Shown here in pieces: positions 1 through 11,954 of a DNA stretch of 64,000 nt (positions are counted from its first letter, which is position 1; every line of letters starts with the position of its first letter). Source of the stretch: Chelonoidis abingdonii (lineage: Eukaryota; Chordata; Testudines; Testudinidae); the NCBI RefSeq assembly GCF_003597395.2, contig NC_133770.1:204681038-204745037 (forward strand). The letters are read 5' to 3'. Below the pieces are notes generated by a model. It was given only the letters and a program-made list of their open reading frames with translations. It had not been told where the DNA came from and made no database searches. The position numbers were made by a program, and so were the translations under genes.

Positions 1-237
1 GGTCCCAGTGGTGGTAGGAGCACTCGGGGCTGTGACTCCTAAGCTGGGTGAGTGGCTCCAACAGATCCCAGGAACAACATCAGAGCTCTCTGTCCAGAAG
101 AGTGCAGTGCTAGGAACAGCTAAGATACTGTGCAGAACCCTCAAACTCCCAGGCCTCGGGTAGAGGACCCGAGGTTGAGGAAGACACATACCACCCATAG
201 GGGTGAGAGGGGAATTTTTTTTTTTTTATAGTTTTTT
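1..237 (+). mobile_element. 3' end of REL-endonuclease LINE (R4/Dong-like), fragment cut by window start
   Basis: This stretch matches 62300-62520 over almost its whole length, with small indels, and both copies end in GGGGAA followed by a T run. Frame 2 is open from base 2 to a TAG at 161-163 and encodes the last 53 residues of the LINE protein; motifs include PKLGEWLQQIPG and KSAVLGTAKIL. A short 3' UTR (164-225) and the T-rich tail follow. The element continues to the left of the window. Assignment to the R4/Dong/Rex6 group rests on the longer copy and is an inference. Confidence 0.8.
2..163 (+). pseudogene. C-terminal tail of LINE polyprotein, partial
   Basis: Fifty-three codons and a stop, open at the 5' side because the window starts inside the gene. 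The segment lies downstream of the endonuclease domain in the related copy. It is less damaged than the equivalent part of the 62.3-kb copy, which carries several small deletions. Whether the rest of the gene is intact cannot be seen. Confidence 0.7.
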
Positions 238-1638
238 GGGTTTTACATAAAATCTTTGGAAGGTGTCAGGTTTATCCTGATGTGGAACAGGAATACTTTT
301 GAAATCTCAAAATTTCATGGGATGGGAGAACAGTTTCCTGTTTGGCTCTACCCAATGCACGCACTACATGCAGGCAGAGATTATACTCTATGCTAAATGC
401 TGTGTGTTTCAGGTGTCTTCATATTTTATATATGCTGTTTTACACTTGCATCCCCTCTCAGACATCATGACAGACATGAGAGTATAATGCTGCCCTTTCC
501 AAACAAAACTAAGTTAGTGGGGTATGCTTGCCTGTAGGTTTCAGAAGACTCCCAGCAGCACAACCTGTCCCACCTAGGCCTGTTTTCATCTTGGGAAGGT
601 CAAACACGCATGTAAGCACTTCGCTGAATTGAGTGGGATACAAAGCCACTGTCAAACATGCATGATAAGAAAGAGTTGAGTAAAAGTTCTGGAAGAATTA
701 AGTGCCATTAATAGAAAGATGTTTGTGTATATACTAAAAAGATACCTTAGCATGCTGTTCATGCTGAAGTTCTTTCTCACTATGGGGGGGAGGGGGCATT
801 AAAAACACATTTGTGCTAGTTATACATAGTCACTAGTTATACATAGTCACTTCACTGATAGTAATGTCCCTTTAACAAGAGCCTGATTCACCAGTTTTGT
901 GCTGGTTTAAGTCCAGTAGATTTAAGTAGGTGGAAATAGAGTGGAGAATTCAGAGTTTGAATGGAATACACATCTTGCAATTTTCACTGTGGAGTCTTTA
1001 CTGTGGTTCTATAATTGTTAGATGTTTCTAAGTTGTAGCATGGGCTCGGAGTTAGCATATTGACTCTTACTGCAGCTTCTAATGAGGGAAGGTCAATCAC
1101 TTTTTAAAAGATGATGTACAGCATCTGCTCCTCGCTGGTTTGTTTGTACATCATAGGTTGTTTCTCCTTTTTATTCCTTTAGGTGATGAACCTTCACCAC
1201 ATGTACATATGCCAGATGTCTGAATCCTCCCTGTTGGACATGAGCTTTTTCAGAAGACAAAAATCAACAGCTCATTACCATACAGTGAGCTTTAGTTAAT
1301 AATACACACTCAAAGTCAATGCAAATATAACTATAGTGTGCCGTTCCTTCTAGGAAATGTGTGCTCACTTGCACTTCCTCTTTCTGCTTGTTCATTTGAC
1401 ATTCCACACTTCAATACCTATACACTGGGGACATTTCATATTCTATCTACACTGAAGTAGACATTACATTCTAAAGCATATTGGTTTGAAAGGGTTGTAG
1501 TGCTGGGGAATGGATATCCAAGGGAATTATAAATGAGACACATGGATTTTCACCCTTAGATCAACTGTTTTAATAGTTCAAATCTATTCCAACTCAGTAG
1601 TGATAAAAAACCTGGACCATCTATTAGCTTTACTGCTT
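238..1638. other. Unassigned AT-rich DNA
   Basis: No open frame of note and no repeat that I recognise. CpG is rare. The 62-codon frame at 299-487 has no recognisable content. A G run at 785-796 is the only low-complexity feature. Confidence 0.6.
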
Positions 1639-1923
1639 AGGCTGGGATACACTGAAAAGTTACATTGGTTTAGCTATGTCTTTCAGGGATGTGAAAAATC
1701 CACACTCATAAGAGATGTAGTTAAACTTACCTAACTCCCAATGTAGACAGTACTAAGTTAACAGAAGAATTTTTGTCAATATAGGTACCACCTCTCAGGG
1801 AGATGGAGTACCAACACTGATAGAGGAACCCCTCCTGTCACTGTAGTAAGTGTCTGTGCTGAAGCGCTACAGAGGCAAAGCTGCAGCTATGTTGCTATAG
1901 TATTTTAAATGTAGACATGGCCT
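1639..1923. mobile_element. MITE, Harbinger-like terminal repeats
   Basis: A 285-bp unit that starts AGGCTGGGATACACT and ends AATGTAGACATGGCCT; the ends are imperfect inverted repeats. The inside has features I recall from a common turtle MITE: CTCAGGGAGATGGAG and a GCTACAG...GCTGCAGC core. No transposase. No clear target-site duplication. Confidence 0.6.
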
Positions 1924-2534
1924 CCATTGCGTTAGGAACTGGATGTCCTAAAAAAAATAAGGCTAACAAGAATACATACATAGCACTACGGTTGGTTGAG
2001 AATTTTTCAACAAACTGTTTTTTGGATCAGATAAGGCCTATTTGTCAAAACTGAATCTTTTCACAGAAGCGTATTTGTGAAAGTTCTAAGGTTCCAGGAA
2101 AGAACTTCTACTAAGAGAGAACCTAAATGAAGCAGAGCTAGGGACTTGAATGTGGGCCTTCCATATTGCAGGTAAAAAGTGCCCTAATCATTGGGTTACT
2201 ACTTATGCTGAGATATCTCTCTCAATGCTGTTTCATGAACAGGTTGTAAAGGTCTGTATTTTCTTCAAATGAAGAACTAAAACAAATTCTGAAACCTCAA
2301 AATATTTTTGCAAAACAGAATTCCTGTTTTCCAGCCAACACCACACAACACAATTGACATTCCTTGACATCCCTCTTCACAGTCCCATCACAGAGGCCAA
2401 AGTCTCTCTCTCTTCTCTATGCCTCATCGTTACAGTTTCCCATGGTGCTAGGATAGTGTGGGGAAGCTTTCACTGGCACTGTGGACCAATTTTAATTATT
2501 TATGCCTATATATCCAAAAACATGATTTACTCCT
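1924..2534. other. Mostly unassigned, with a possible antisense tRNA-head SINE at 2115-2225
   Basis: At 2115-2225 the sequence reads like the reverse of a tRNA-derived SINE head: GACTTGAATGTGGGCCTTCC resembles an inverted B-box region, and CCTAATCATTGGGTTACT resembles the inverted D-arm side. The rest is AT-rich and unrecognised. Confidence 0.4.
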
Positions 2535-3417
2535 TGTGATGGGTGACTTTAATGCTAAAGTAAAATGTGATAACAGGGAAGCATAGCTTAGGAATCATTA
2601 ACCACGATGGTGAGAGACTCTCATTAAATTGTGTTTAGTGTCTGACCTAGTTCTTGCAAGTGCCCTGTTCCCTTGTAAAGAAATACGTAAGCATGGAATT
2701 CACTAGAGGGGGGAAAAAATAAAAAAAAGAAGAAAGAGAAACCAATATGGATCAATCATATCTGCATCAGCTCAAAATACAGATCATCTGCCTGAGACAT
2801 AAGGGCATATCAAGCACCAGATGTCATCAGTGACCACAATCTTTGCATTGCTAAATTGTAATTAAAACTGAGAAGATCACCTTTAAACAGAGTGGAAGCA
2901 AATCAACGCACCAAACTGAAAACAAAACAGTATTGTAGAAATTCCAACTTGAACTAAGGAACACTTTGGAGGCACTGCCCAAGATAGCGGGAGGTGAGAC
3001 ATTGGACCTGAAGAAAAATGAGCTGTTCTCTGAGACCATAAGATTTACGCTGTAGCAGTTGCAATTGGATATCAGTGTAGGCAGAGCAAGAATTGGATAA
3101 GCCAAGAGAGGAAATGAAAGTACTGAAAGGAAAACTTATGAATGTTAAGATCAATGAAATATGGGGAGGGGAGGAGTACAAGAAAGCAGTCAGCAGTGAA
3201 AAGCAACACAAGGAAAGATAAATGAAGACATGTTGAATGCCTAGAAGCTGACACTGCTGCTATGATGGGTAAACCAGAGTCATTTACCAAGTGGTATAAA
3301 CCCTGTGTGAAAATTTCAAAATAGGAAATGGAACAGTAAAAAGTAAAGATGGAAAAATGCTTACAAGTGAGGTAAAACAATATAATAGATAGGCAGAGCA
3401 TTTCAAATAAATACTCA

Positions 3418-3560
3418 ACAGACCTGGGTGACAGGGCATGGATCACTTGATGATAACCTGGCTTTTCATTCCCTTTGGGGAACCTTCCATTGGCCACTGT
3501 CAGAGGACAGAATATTGGGCTTGATGGACCTTTAGTATGGCTGTTCTTATGACCTGGCTC
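3418..3560 (+). mobile_element. CR1 LINE 3' tail fragment
   Basis: It contains the CR1-type end GGGCTTGATGGACCTTTAGT followed by ATGGCTGTTCTTATG. It interrupts the RTE relic. A 23-bp direct repeat (3564-3586 and 3594-3616, beginning TTCAGCACCAGAATTC) lies just beyond its 3' side. Confidence 0.7.
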
Positions 3561-4013
3561 TGCTTCAGCACCAGAATTCAATGAACTATGCTATTCAGCA
3601 CCAGAATTCAATGAACCTGATCCACTTGCTATCATCAGTCCAATAGAGATGTCAGAAGTACAGGCTCCCTTCAAGAAGTTGAAAAATAAAAAAGGAATGG
3701 GAGATGATGAAATTAGAGCAGAAATGCTAAGTACTTGATGCTACCACCCTAATGAAAATGGCATAGGTATTCAAGAAAGTCTGGGAAAGTGAGACACCCT
3801 CCTGATCAATAGAACCATAGAATAATTGATTAAAATACCCCCAAAGGGTGACCTTACTGACCATAACAACTGGAGAGGAGTCACAGTGCTCTTTGTTGTA
3901 GGCAAAAATCTTCTGCAGTGCGATAACACACAGGATGAAAGAGGCAATGGATGCTTAGGGAAGGCCAGGCTGGATTCAAGCCCAAGAAATCCTGTGTAGA
4001 ACAGATATTCACA

Positions 4014-4138
4014 TTAGGGTGACCAGATAGCAAATGTGAAAAATCGGGACAGGACGTGGGAGGTAATAGGTGCCTATATAAGCAAAAGCACCAAATATCA
4101 AGATTGTCCCTATAAAATTGGGACATCTGGTCACCTTA
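4014..4138. mobile_element. 125-bp MITE with 7-bp direct flanks
   Basis: Ends are TTAGGGTGACCAGAT and ATCTGGTCACCTTA, an inverted repeat. It is flanked by ATTCACA at 4007-4013 and 4139-4145, which reads as a 7- to 8-bp target-site duplication and suggests hAT-type mobilisation. It is inserted in the RTE relic. Related sequence is present inside the hAT element at 48.1-48.3 kb. Confidence 0.75.
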
Positions 4139-4555
4139 ATTCACACTAAGGACCATCATTAGAAGAACAAGAGATATGAGAAGAGCTCTTCATTAGAATT
4201 AGAATCGATGAGAATTAGAAGAGATCTGAGATATTACTGATCAGCAGCACTAAAATTACATGGAAGTGTTGAGCATATTTGGGGCATGTATTCTGTATGT
4301 CAGTATACAGACTGCCACCTGAAGTTGTCAAGTGGAAATCAACTGGTGTGAGGAAACCTTTAGACAAACCCATAGCAGGGAGGGCAGAACAGTCAATCTC
4401 AACACCACGGAGAGAGATGGAAGCAGCAGCTAATGATAGAGAGGGATGGATAAGACTAGTTTACGCCCTGTGTGCTGACATTGGTGCAAGAAGAATGCTT
4501 CGTTATAATAGAGACAAAAGTACCCCTTAAGTTTCACTGCTAATCCTGACACCTA

Positions 4556-4700
4556 GGGCCTGATTTTGAGAAGTGCTGAGTGCACACATTTATAGCTGTA
4601 GGGGTTCACCATTTCTTAAAATCAGGTCTTGCACATCTCAAGTTGGCCCCCTCAAACAGAGGTACCCAAAATTAGAAGACATATTAGCAAATGTGGGTCT
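4556..4700. repeat. Dispersed repeat (CCTGATTTTGAGAAGTGCTGAG type)
   Basis: It begins GGGCCTGATTTTGAGAAGTG and carries ACCCAAAATTAGAAGACA. The same family, in the opposite orientation, appears at 19600-19775. I recognise it as an old dispersed sauropsid repeat but cannot name it. Confidence 0.45.
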
Positions 4701-7700
4701 TGTCAAATTGCCATTCATTTGTTTGTTGTTCTACACACAAGTCTACACATTCAAGTCTTTCAAACTAGCACTTTACTGACAGGCAATAATGGTATAATAC
4801 CTCTACAACAAATTATACATTGAAAAGATGACCACGGTGTCCACTACAGACTTTGCTTTTGCTATTGATTTTATGCAGAAGGCCCTCAATTCCCATCATG
4901 GGCAACATTTTAAAACCCTAACTTAAGGTTTTAATAATCTACTTAGCAAGGTTTAATAAATACCATGACTATATTTGAATATTTTATAAATTAAATCATT
5001 CCCCAGTAAAATGCCTGTAAATAGTAGATCTGCAATTACCTCTGATATTGTGGACACTGACATGACCAGCACTGTTCCTTTGCTTTGATGTTTTCTTGGT
5101 GCCATAGCAATAGAAGGTAATGAATGACTTTATCTAGCCAAGTATTGTAAAAAAAAGTCATACCTTTGGCCTTCATGTATCTGTTGGCCTGGCATGTGAC
5201 ATAATGTAAGGTGGCATATGAGTGTGTGAGGTTTTTAACTGATTTAGGGGGGCTGGTTATACTGGGGAAATTAGATAGTGAGGCGTTCAGGTTTGGAGAA
5301 TGCTTTGTACTCTGTTTTCTGGGGATTGCCTGGGGTATTTGAATGGGAATGGTTGAGAGATGCTTGCAGCATCTTAGTGGCAAGATTTGGGTTGGAGAGG
5401 GTGACTAATAGTGAGTTCTGTTTCATCTCCACCTCATTTTCTAGCTCCTCTTGCTGCCTCTTCTCTCTCCCAGCAACTCAGCTGGATGGGATTCAGTGGT
5501 TGGGCTGGTTGGAAATGAGGTGAGTTTTTCACAACTGACTTTTGAAAATAATCTGAACATTTGTTCTTGTTTTAGAGGGGGGGCAGGAGGATGAATTTTT
5601 TGACCATGTCTATCAAACAGAGGTGAAGGGAACATGGGGATAAGTCCATCTGAACAAGAGGCCTCAGTCACCTGTGGTGGTGGTTATGGTGCTTGCTGGG
5701 TGGCTAAAAATGCCAGAAGAACTGCACAGGGATGCTAGATGTGTGAAGCTGGGCAGAACTGTGTGAGAGACCCAGACCCAGCCCATATAAATGTCCCAAG
5801 TGAGTAAGCAGTTGTGCTTCGACATATGAGAGCCAATCATTCTCTACCTATTTAAAGGAAAAGAAAATGCAGTCTGTAAAGATAAGATTCAACTCCCAGA
5901 TTCACCACAGGTCATTACAAAACACTTTGTGACAGTTCATGAAATTATCCCCTCTGTGGGGAAAAAATGTCTTTTGCATATTTAAGCCTTTAAAATGTCA
6001 TCTTGCCGTTACAGCACATCTGATAATCGTCACCTACAGTACATGCCCCTGTGAGGACCAAACTTCACTTGCCAGCTGGACAAGTAGAGCAATGCCCTTT
6101 ATGACAGTATTCACAAGGTTCAGAACACAATAGCTTTGGTAATTATAGGAGAGCTTTAGCAAGGAAGCATAGGCAGGTCACAGATTGCAAAGTGACAATG
6201 ACAATTCAACTGGAACAAACAGTAATCTCAGACATGTTGCTGTTCCTGCCAGTCTCGACAAAGTCCTTTACTTAAAGGAAAATAAGCCATAACAGAGTAC
6301 TAGGGCATTGCATTTGCTCTGCTTTTGAAATCCATAAGGTCACTTTTTTTGTTGTAGTTTCATGGAGACTGCTTTCAGTTTGAAAGAGGCCTGTTTGATG
6401 GGATTATTTTGTTCGGGTTTGGTTGTCATTTGTTACATTTCTCTTCTTCACGATAAAAGGTTTTGTTTTGTTTTGTTTTGAAACATCTTATCACGTGGAA
6501 ACAGTGCCAGAGCAAATGAAATTAATATCATGATCAATTCAGCTGATTGTGCGACTAAGTCTTATCTTGCATACCCTGCTGAAAATCTGAAGTAACTCCA
6601 CTGAAGTCATTAACTTTCACGAGTTCAAAACTGGTATAAATAAGAGGAGCAGCAAGCCCTGCATGTGTATATTTATTCTGTGCTACTTGTACTGTATTGG
6701 AGGCTAATCGCTGATAAAAAGAGTAAATTTTTAGCAACTTGATGACTATCTTACATCTTGAAAAATTTCCATTTTCAGTATATCCTCTATCTCGCCTGTG
6801 CTCTTTAGTGTCCTCTTCTGAAATTACTGAGGGCAGGTGAATATGGGAGGATAGAGGGATATGGAAGGAAACTGTGGGGAGCTTGTGAAGATGTGGGACT
6901 GGGATCCTGAGAGGCAGGTGACTGTGGGGCAGGGAAGAGCACTATCTGAATTGGATCAATATGGGAGACCTGGGAAGTGGGTGAGATTGGGGAAGGGCAC
7001 TATATGAATAGGTGATATGGGGACAGGAAAGGAGGTACTGTTGGAATAAAATGAACGTGGGGGATAGGAGAATCTAAAAAATGTAAAGACGATGGCTGAG
7101 GGAGTAGGATAGGAAACTGGGTGGGGACAGGGAATGGGAGGTGACAAACTGCTGAGGCAAAAGGGAAGAAGAATATGAGGGTGAGGGGGCTGAGTCAGAG
7201 TGGAAGGAGTAGAAGACTGAGAGGAGAGGTTTGGGAGTGAAAGGAGAAATGGACTGTGGAGGGAAAGAACAACTCTCCCAAGGCTGGCATTAGGGGAGGG
7301 CAAGTGGAATCCCTCCCTCCCGCCCCCCCGAAACAGCTAAGAGAAAAACCCACAGATCTGTGTGTTCATTTAAATTTGAATCTTCAAACTGAAGTGATCC
7401 CACACCAACGTTATTTAAGTGTTAGGGGAAACCAAACAATCAGACCAAAACCATTGCAATATCATTTATAAATCTGATTTCCAGCTCAGTCTGATTATTT
7501 TTGTGGGGTAAGGGGTGGATTAATGATTTTTGAACCAAAACTGGTATAAATCTGTAAATCTCTGTCTATTGAAGCCAGTGGAGCAATACTATAGTTCCTT
7601 CCCAGAGCTTTCCACTCACTCCTTCATGCCAGTGAGGATTTCAGCCTAATCCCTTTGCATTGCCGCTTTCTGTACCATGTCCCTTACACTGTTCGCAGCC

Positions 7701-7739
7701 ATATTTGTAAACTTTTAGGGCATTTTGGAGGTACAGAGA
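4701..7739. other. Unassigned DNA with a GTTTT tract and a purine-rich tract
   Basis: No gene recognised. A (GTTTT)n tract lies at 6458-6480. From 6835 to about 7265 the plus strand is strongly G/A rich with many GGGA, GTGGGG and GGAAGGG words; the 115-codon minus-strand frame there is a proline/serine-rich by-product of this composition. The other short frames lack recognisable motifs. Confidence 0.5.
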
Positions 7740-8042
7740 TGAAAGATGGTCCAGTCATTAGAACACCAGTCTGAGACTAGGGAAAAATAATTCAATTTCC
7801 TGCTTCACCACAGACTACCTCTATGACTTTTGGAAAGTCACTTAGGACCACATTTTCAAAGGCACTTAGGTGCCTGATGATGGAGACAGGCACTTCTGAA
7901 AATCCCACTAGCAGCTTAACTACCTTTAAACATTTGGCTTTTAGGTTCTTTGTGTCTCCATTCCTCATCTGTAAAAAGGGGATAATAGTATTTCCCTCCT
8001 CAAGGGGCTGTTGTAAGGTTAGATTCCAATCTGGCTGCTTTT
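7740..8042 (+). mobile_element. MIR-like (CORE-type) tRNA SINE
   Basis: It starts with a tRNA-like head (GTCCAGTCATTAGAACACCA) and continues with CTATGACTTTTGGAAAGTCACTTA. It later has CATTCCTCATCTGTAAAAAG, GGGGATAATAGTATTTCCCTC and GGGCTGTTGTAAGG, the order found in MIR-type SINEs. About 100 bp of other repeat (near 7853-7950) interrupts it. Old and non-functional. Confidence 0.7.
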
Positions 8043-8924
8043 GAAATCAATGGCAAAACTTCCATTTTGGCTTCAGTGGAAGGAGGAGTGGGAACACAAG
8101 TTGCATTATATTACATTGAGCTATCGGTCAATTTCTTGCTGCAGCCAAACAAATATTTGTAGCCAGCATAGGTTTGGAGATTCCCTCTCCTCGCTTCCCT
8201 CCCTTTTCTGATTTTCATTACTGGTACCATCTATCTTTGCCACTCTCCTCTCTGATTTCTTGGCTGGCAGTCTGAGCCTCCTTAATATATTCACTCTATC
8301 TCTGTCCCTCATTGACATCTTGTTGATAATCTTGTCAGCGGATACTGAGGGGCTCAACCAGTTTATGTTGTTGGATAGCCACAGTAAGTTAAGCACGTTT
8401 ATTTAAATAACAATAAAACAAACACAAAAGTCGTCAGTCTTCTTTTCACACAAATGGAGACTGGAAACTGCATTACTTACAATGGTCCATGTCATGCCAT
8501 CAGTTGTTGTTTATGCAATGGCCTTCTATGGTACTGTGTCATTTATGACATGAAGCTATCACAGGCATTCTATAGGACATTGGTATGTTCCATTCTGTGA
8601 AAACACCAGAATAGCATCTTCCACCTATCCTGCTAAAAACTTTTGAATAACTAGATTCTGTATGATTTGTTTAATTAAAAAAAGAATGTATTTTGGAGTA
8701 AGGGCCAAATTCTGGCACTCTTGCTCATGATTACTCATCAACTATGGTATTCAGTGTTGCTGTAGTGGAAATAGCCTAATAGAGTAGGGCAATATCCCCA
8801 TACCATCTAAACAGAGTGAGGTCTTCACACCATAGAAATAAGACACTTGGAGGGAAAACCAAGTGTATTGCAGAATGTGGTGTTCGTGATCTAGACAGTG
8901 GCGCCATGTTACCTGAATCAGTAG
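8043..8924. other. Unassigned DNA
   Basis: No gene or repeat recognised. The 91-codon minus-strand frame at 8121-8396 has no motif I can name. Confidence 0.5.
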
Positions 8925-9048
8925 TAGGGTTGCCAGTTTTGGTTGGATGTATTCCTGGGGATTTAATTACATCACATAATATTTAATTAAAGATTAATCT
9001 TTAATTTCTGGAGACTACAGGCCAATCCTGGAGGGTTGGCACCTCTTA
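8925..9048. mobile_element. Short MITE (TAGGGTTGCCA ends)
   Basis: It begins TAGGGTTGCCAGTTTTGG and ends CTGGAGGGTTGGCACCTCTTA, an imperfect inverted repeat. The inside is AT-rich (TTAATTAAAGATTAATCTTTAA). I recall this unit as a common turtle MITE. No clear target-site duplication. Confidence 0.55.
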
Positions 9049-10662
9049 TCTATAAGAAACAAAGATGGATATATAAAAATAATAATTTTAAAATAGCATA
9101 ACTACCAAAATTAGTATATGCCTTATGACCTGAATTTTACTATTATCCACTATCCACTATTATCCACTTTCCTCTGTTATTTTATATCTATTTATAACCC
9201 TCTCTACTTGGGTCATATCAGTATTAGCCTATACTCTTTATCTGGGAAAGGACCATGTCTGTAAATAGTTTGAGGCATTTAAGAAATTTTTGGGTGCTGA
9301 CTGATAATGAGCAGTGAATGAATGCCTCATGCTGGTGGTATGGGGCACTGTGCTGCTATATTTGCCTCTGTTTGGCAAAGCTCTAGGCGTGAAGGGTTGA
9401 CCAGCTCTGTGTGCAATTAAGATCCTGTGACACTCTGCAAAGGAGAGTGTTAACCTTATTGTCCTAATAAAATTCCAGCTCTGAAATTGCCTTCTACTTA
9501 TCTACAATTGTATTTATACACGTTATTCTTCCCTTCCTCCATTATGCAAGCAAAATGATTTTTTTTTTTTACCAGAAACACTTTGGAATCCCTTTGGATG
9601 AAAGATATTATCTGTAAATGTAAGTCATTCATCATTATTACATGCAGGGATAACAAATATGAATATGGTACTCAGAGAGGAATTCTTACAGTATATTCGT
9701 TTATATTTTCCCTCTGAAGATCTTTAAATACTTGTCAGACTACATGAAAGCATCACATTTTTATTTTATACTATTTGTGGTGGGCGAAGCCAAACAATGT
9801 AAAACTGGAAGATTATTTAAAAGTGAAAATAAAAACCCAAAGAATAATAGCTCTCTGGTTTCAAGAGATGCACACATGATACAGAAGAATTTGTAGGGGA
9901 GTTAAATGGTACATTGGGGATGTATTTAGCACAAAGCACAAATATTTTCCTGGCATGGGTAGTGGTTGAGTAGACAATGCAAAAGAGGAACAACACAAGA
10001 ATTTAAATTGCAATGGTTTTTAAAAAGGGAAATAACTATAATAAAAAAAGCTTGGCAATCTCATTATTATGACATTCAAGCTGTCACTTTGCTGCATCTC
10101 ATATCTTCACCAAGAGAACTAATCTCAGAATCTCAACATGTTGCCTACCTTCTGAAGATAGTTGTTGCTGGTGATGATGAATGAAGCAGATTGAAGAAAC
10201 ACAGAATGATTGAGGTTATGAACCTGTAGCATTAATAGTGGCAAAAATAAACTTCAGATTAGTGTTCAGGTGCAGATGACACCAAGAGTTTATAGGTAGG
10301 AGTCCTCAAAGCTGTCATGTAACTTCCCCCTTTCCTTCCTTCCCCCTCTTTTTTTTTTTGTTAACTAAGATGACATCATGGAGCATTCCTTGCTGTTTGA
10401 ACACTTAGATTTTAAACCAGTTGTTGTCTTTCATTGTTTACTGCTCCCACTGAAAGCTGTTCCATGCTTCACTTTCTTCCATAAAGGTATTAGAGTCAAA
10501 GATGGTCAAGATCCAATTTCTTATTTATAGCCATTTCAGTCAGAAAGCAGCAGAGGACTTGTCAGCACCTGTAGTGTGCTCTGAGTTCAACAACTGCGTA
10601 GTGTTCAATATTTGAAAGCATTTTTGAGGCTCTTAAAGAGAAAAGAGGAAAAGTATTCTAAA
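9049..10662. other. Unassigned AT-rich DNA
   Basis: No recognisable gene or transposon. T runs at 9557-9572 and 10351-10361 are simple. The short frames (for example 9966-10184) have no support. Confidence 0.5.
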
Positions 10663-11423
10663 CCCTGGGTATGTCTACACTACAAAATTAGGTTGATTTA
10701 ATGGAAGTAGATTTTTTAGAAATCGATTAGATACAGTCGATTGTGTGTGTCCCCACTAAGTGCATTAAGTTGGCGTGTGCATGCATAGTACCAAGGTTAG
10801 CGTCAACTTTTGGAGCGTTGCACTGTAGTAGCTATTCCACAGTTCCCGCAGTCTCCGACGTCTATTGGAATTCTGGGTTAGCTCTCAATGCCTGATGGGG
10901 CAAAAACATTGTTGCGGGTCATTCTGGGTACATGTCATCAGGTCCCCCTCCTTCCATGAAAGAAACAACAAAAAATCGTTTCCTCACTTTTTTCCTGGGT
11001 TACCCATGCAGACGACATACCACGGCAAGCATGGAGCCCACTCAGCTCACTGTCACTATATGTCTCCTGGGTGCTGCTGGCAGATGCAGTACTGCAGTAC
11101 TACACAGCAGCATCCCCTTGCCTTGCCTTGTGGACAGCAGATGGTGCAATATGACTGCTAGTCATCGTCATCATCTTGTGGGTGCTTCTGGCTGTCCTCA
11201 ATGAGGTCGGTAAGGGGTGCCTGGACAAAAATGGGAATGACTCCAGGTAATTCTCTTCTTTAAGTTTCATCTAATGGAGATTCAGTCCTGCCTGGAATAT
11301 CATGCCAGCTGGAGGCTTCTGCCTCAGGCTGCTCATCCAGTCAGCAGCACTGTGTGGTCACACCTACCCCAGACTGCCCCTTGTTCCCATGGCTCAGGAA
11401 GCCTGGACAGTAGTAAGGAGCAG

Positions 11424-11744
11424 TTCAACTATAGACTAAGCAAGTGCATAATGGTGGTACAATGTGCCTTTGGACATTTAAAAGCTCGCTAGTGCAGTTT
11501 ACTGACTCGGTTAGACCTCAGCGAAACCAATATTCCCATCATTATTATTGCTTTCTGTGTGCTCCACAATATCTGTGAGAGTAAAGGGGAGACGTTTATG
11601 GCGGGGTGGGAGGTTGAGGCAAATCACCTGGTTGCTGATTACGCGCAGCCAGACACCATGGCGGTTACACGAGCACAGCAGGATGTGCTGTGCATCAGAG
11701 AAGGTTTGAAAACCAATTTCATGATTGGCCAGGCTACGGTGTGA
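11424..11744 (+). pseudogene. Harbinger DDE transposase, C-terminal remnant
   Basis: The first island (11424-11492) reads FNYRLSKCIMVVQCAFGHLK, matching the family signature around the last catalytic region (usually VVECAFGRLK); E is replaced by Q. A stop follows, then a frame at 11559-11744 with LHNICESKGE and ADYAQPDT near the C terminus. The upstream catalytic part is absent or unrecognisable, so the gene is broken. A candidate polyadenylation signal AATAAA lies at 11852-11857. Transposase and accessory gene would have been convergent. Confidence 0.7.
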
Positions 11745-11851
11745 AAGTTCTGTTTGTTTCTCCTTGATGAAAACCCACCCCCTTGGTTCACTCTACTTCC
11801 TTGTAAGCCAACCACCCTCCCCTTCCCCCTTTGATTTCCACTTGCAGAGGC

Positions 11852-11857
11852 AATAAA
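11852..11857 (+). promoter_or_regulatory. Candidate polyadenylation signal of Harbinger transposase
   Basis: AATAAA 108 bp after the transposase stop at 11744, inside the element, in a context (GCAATAAAGTCC) typical of a functional hexamer. Confidence 0.4.
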
Positions 11858-11954
11858 GTCCATTGTTGTTTCAAATTCATGCATTCTGTATTAATTCGTC
11901 ACACAAATGGGGGGATAAATGCCAAGGTAGCCTGGGAGGGGTGGAGGAGGAGGG

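Larger units (their letters stand above)
2535..4515 (+). pseudogene. Decayed RTE-like LINE (endonuclease and RT remnants)
   Basis: Conceptual translation across frames shows islands of an RTE/BovB-type protein. GDFNAKV of the APE endonuclease lies near 2541. A region resembling the RT N-terminal part (GMGDDEIRAEML) is near 3697. A KIPPKGDL-like island is near 3832. A C-terminal piece (RREMEA...DREGWIRLVYALCA) falls in the open stretch 4279-4530. Stops and frameshifts occur throughout, and the palm domain with its catalytic aspartates was not found, so a central deletion is likely. It is interrupted by a CR1 fragment and a MITE. The clade is inferred from motif style only. Confidence 0.65.

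Noticed and set aside
3072..3581. 169-codon minus-strand open frame
   Set aside because: It runs antisense through the RTE relic and the CR1 tail, and its sequence has no domain.
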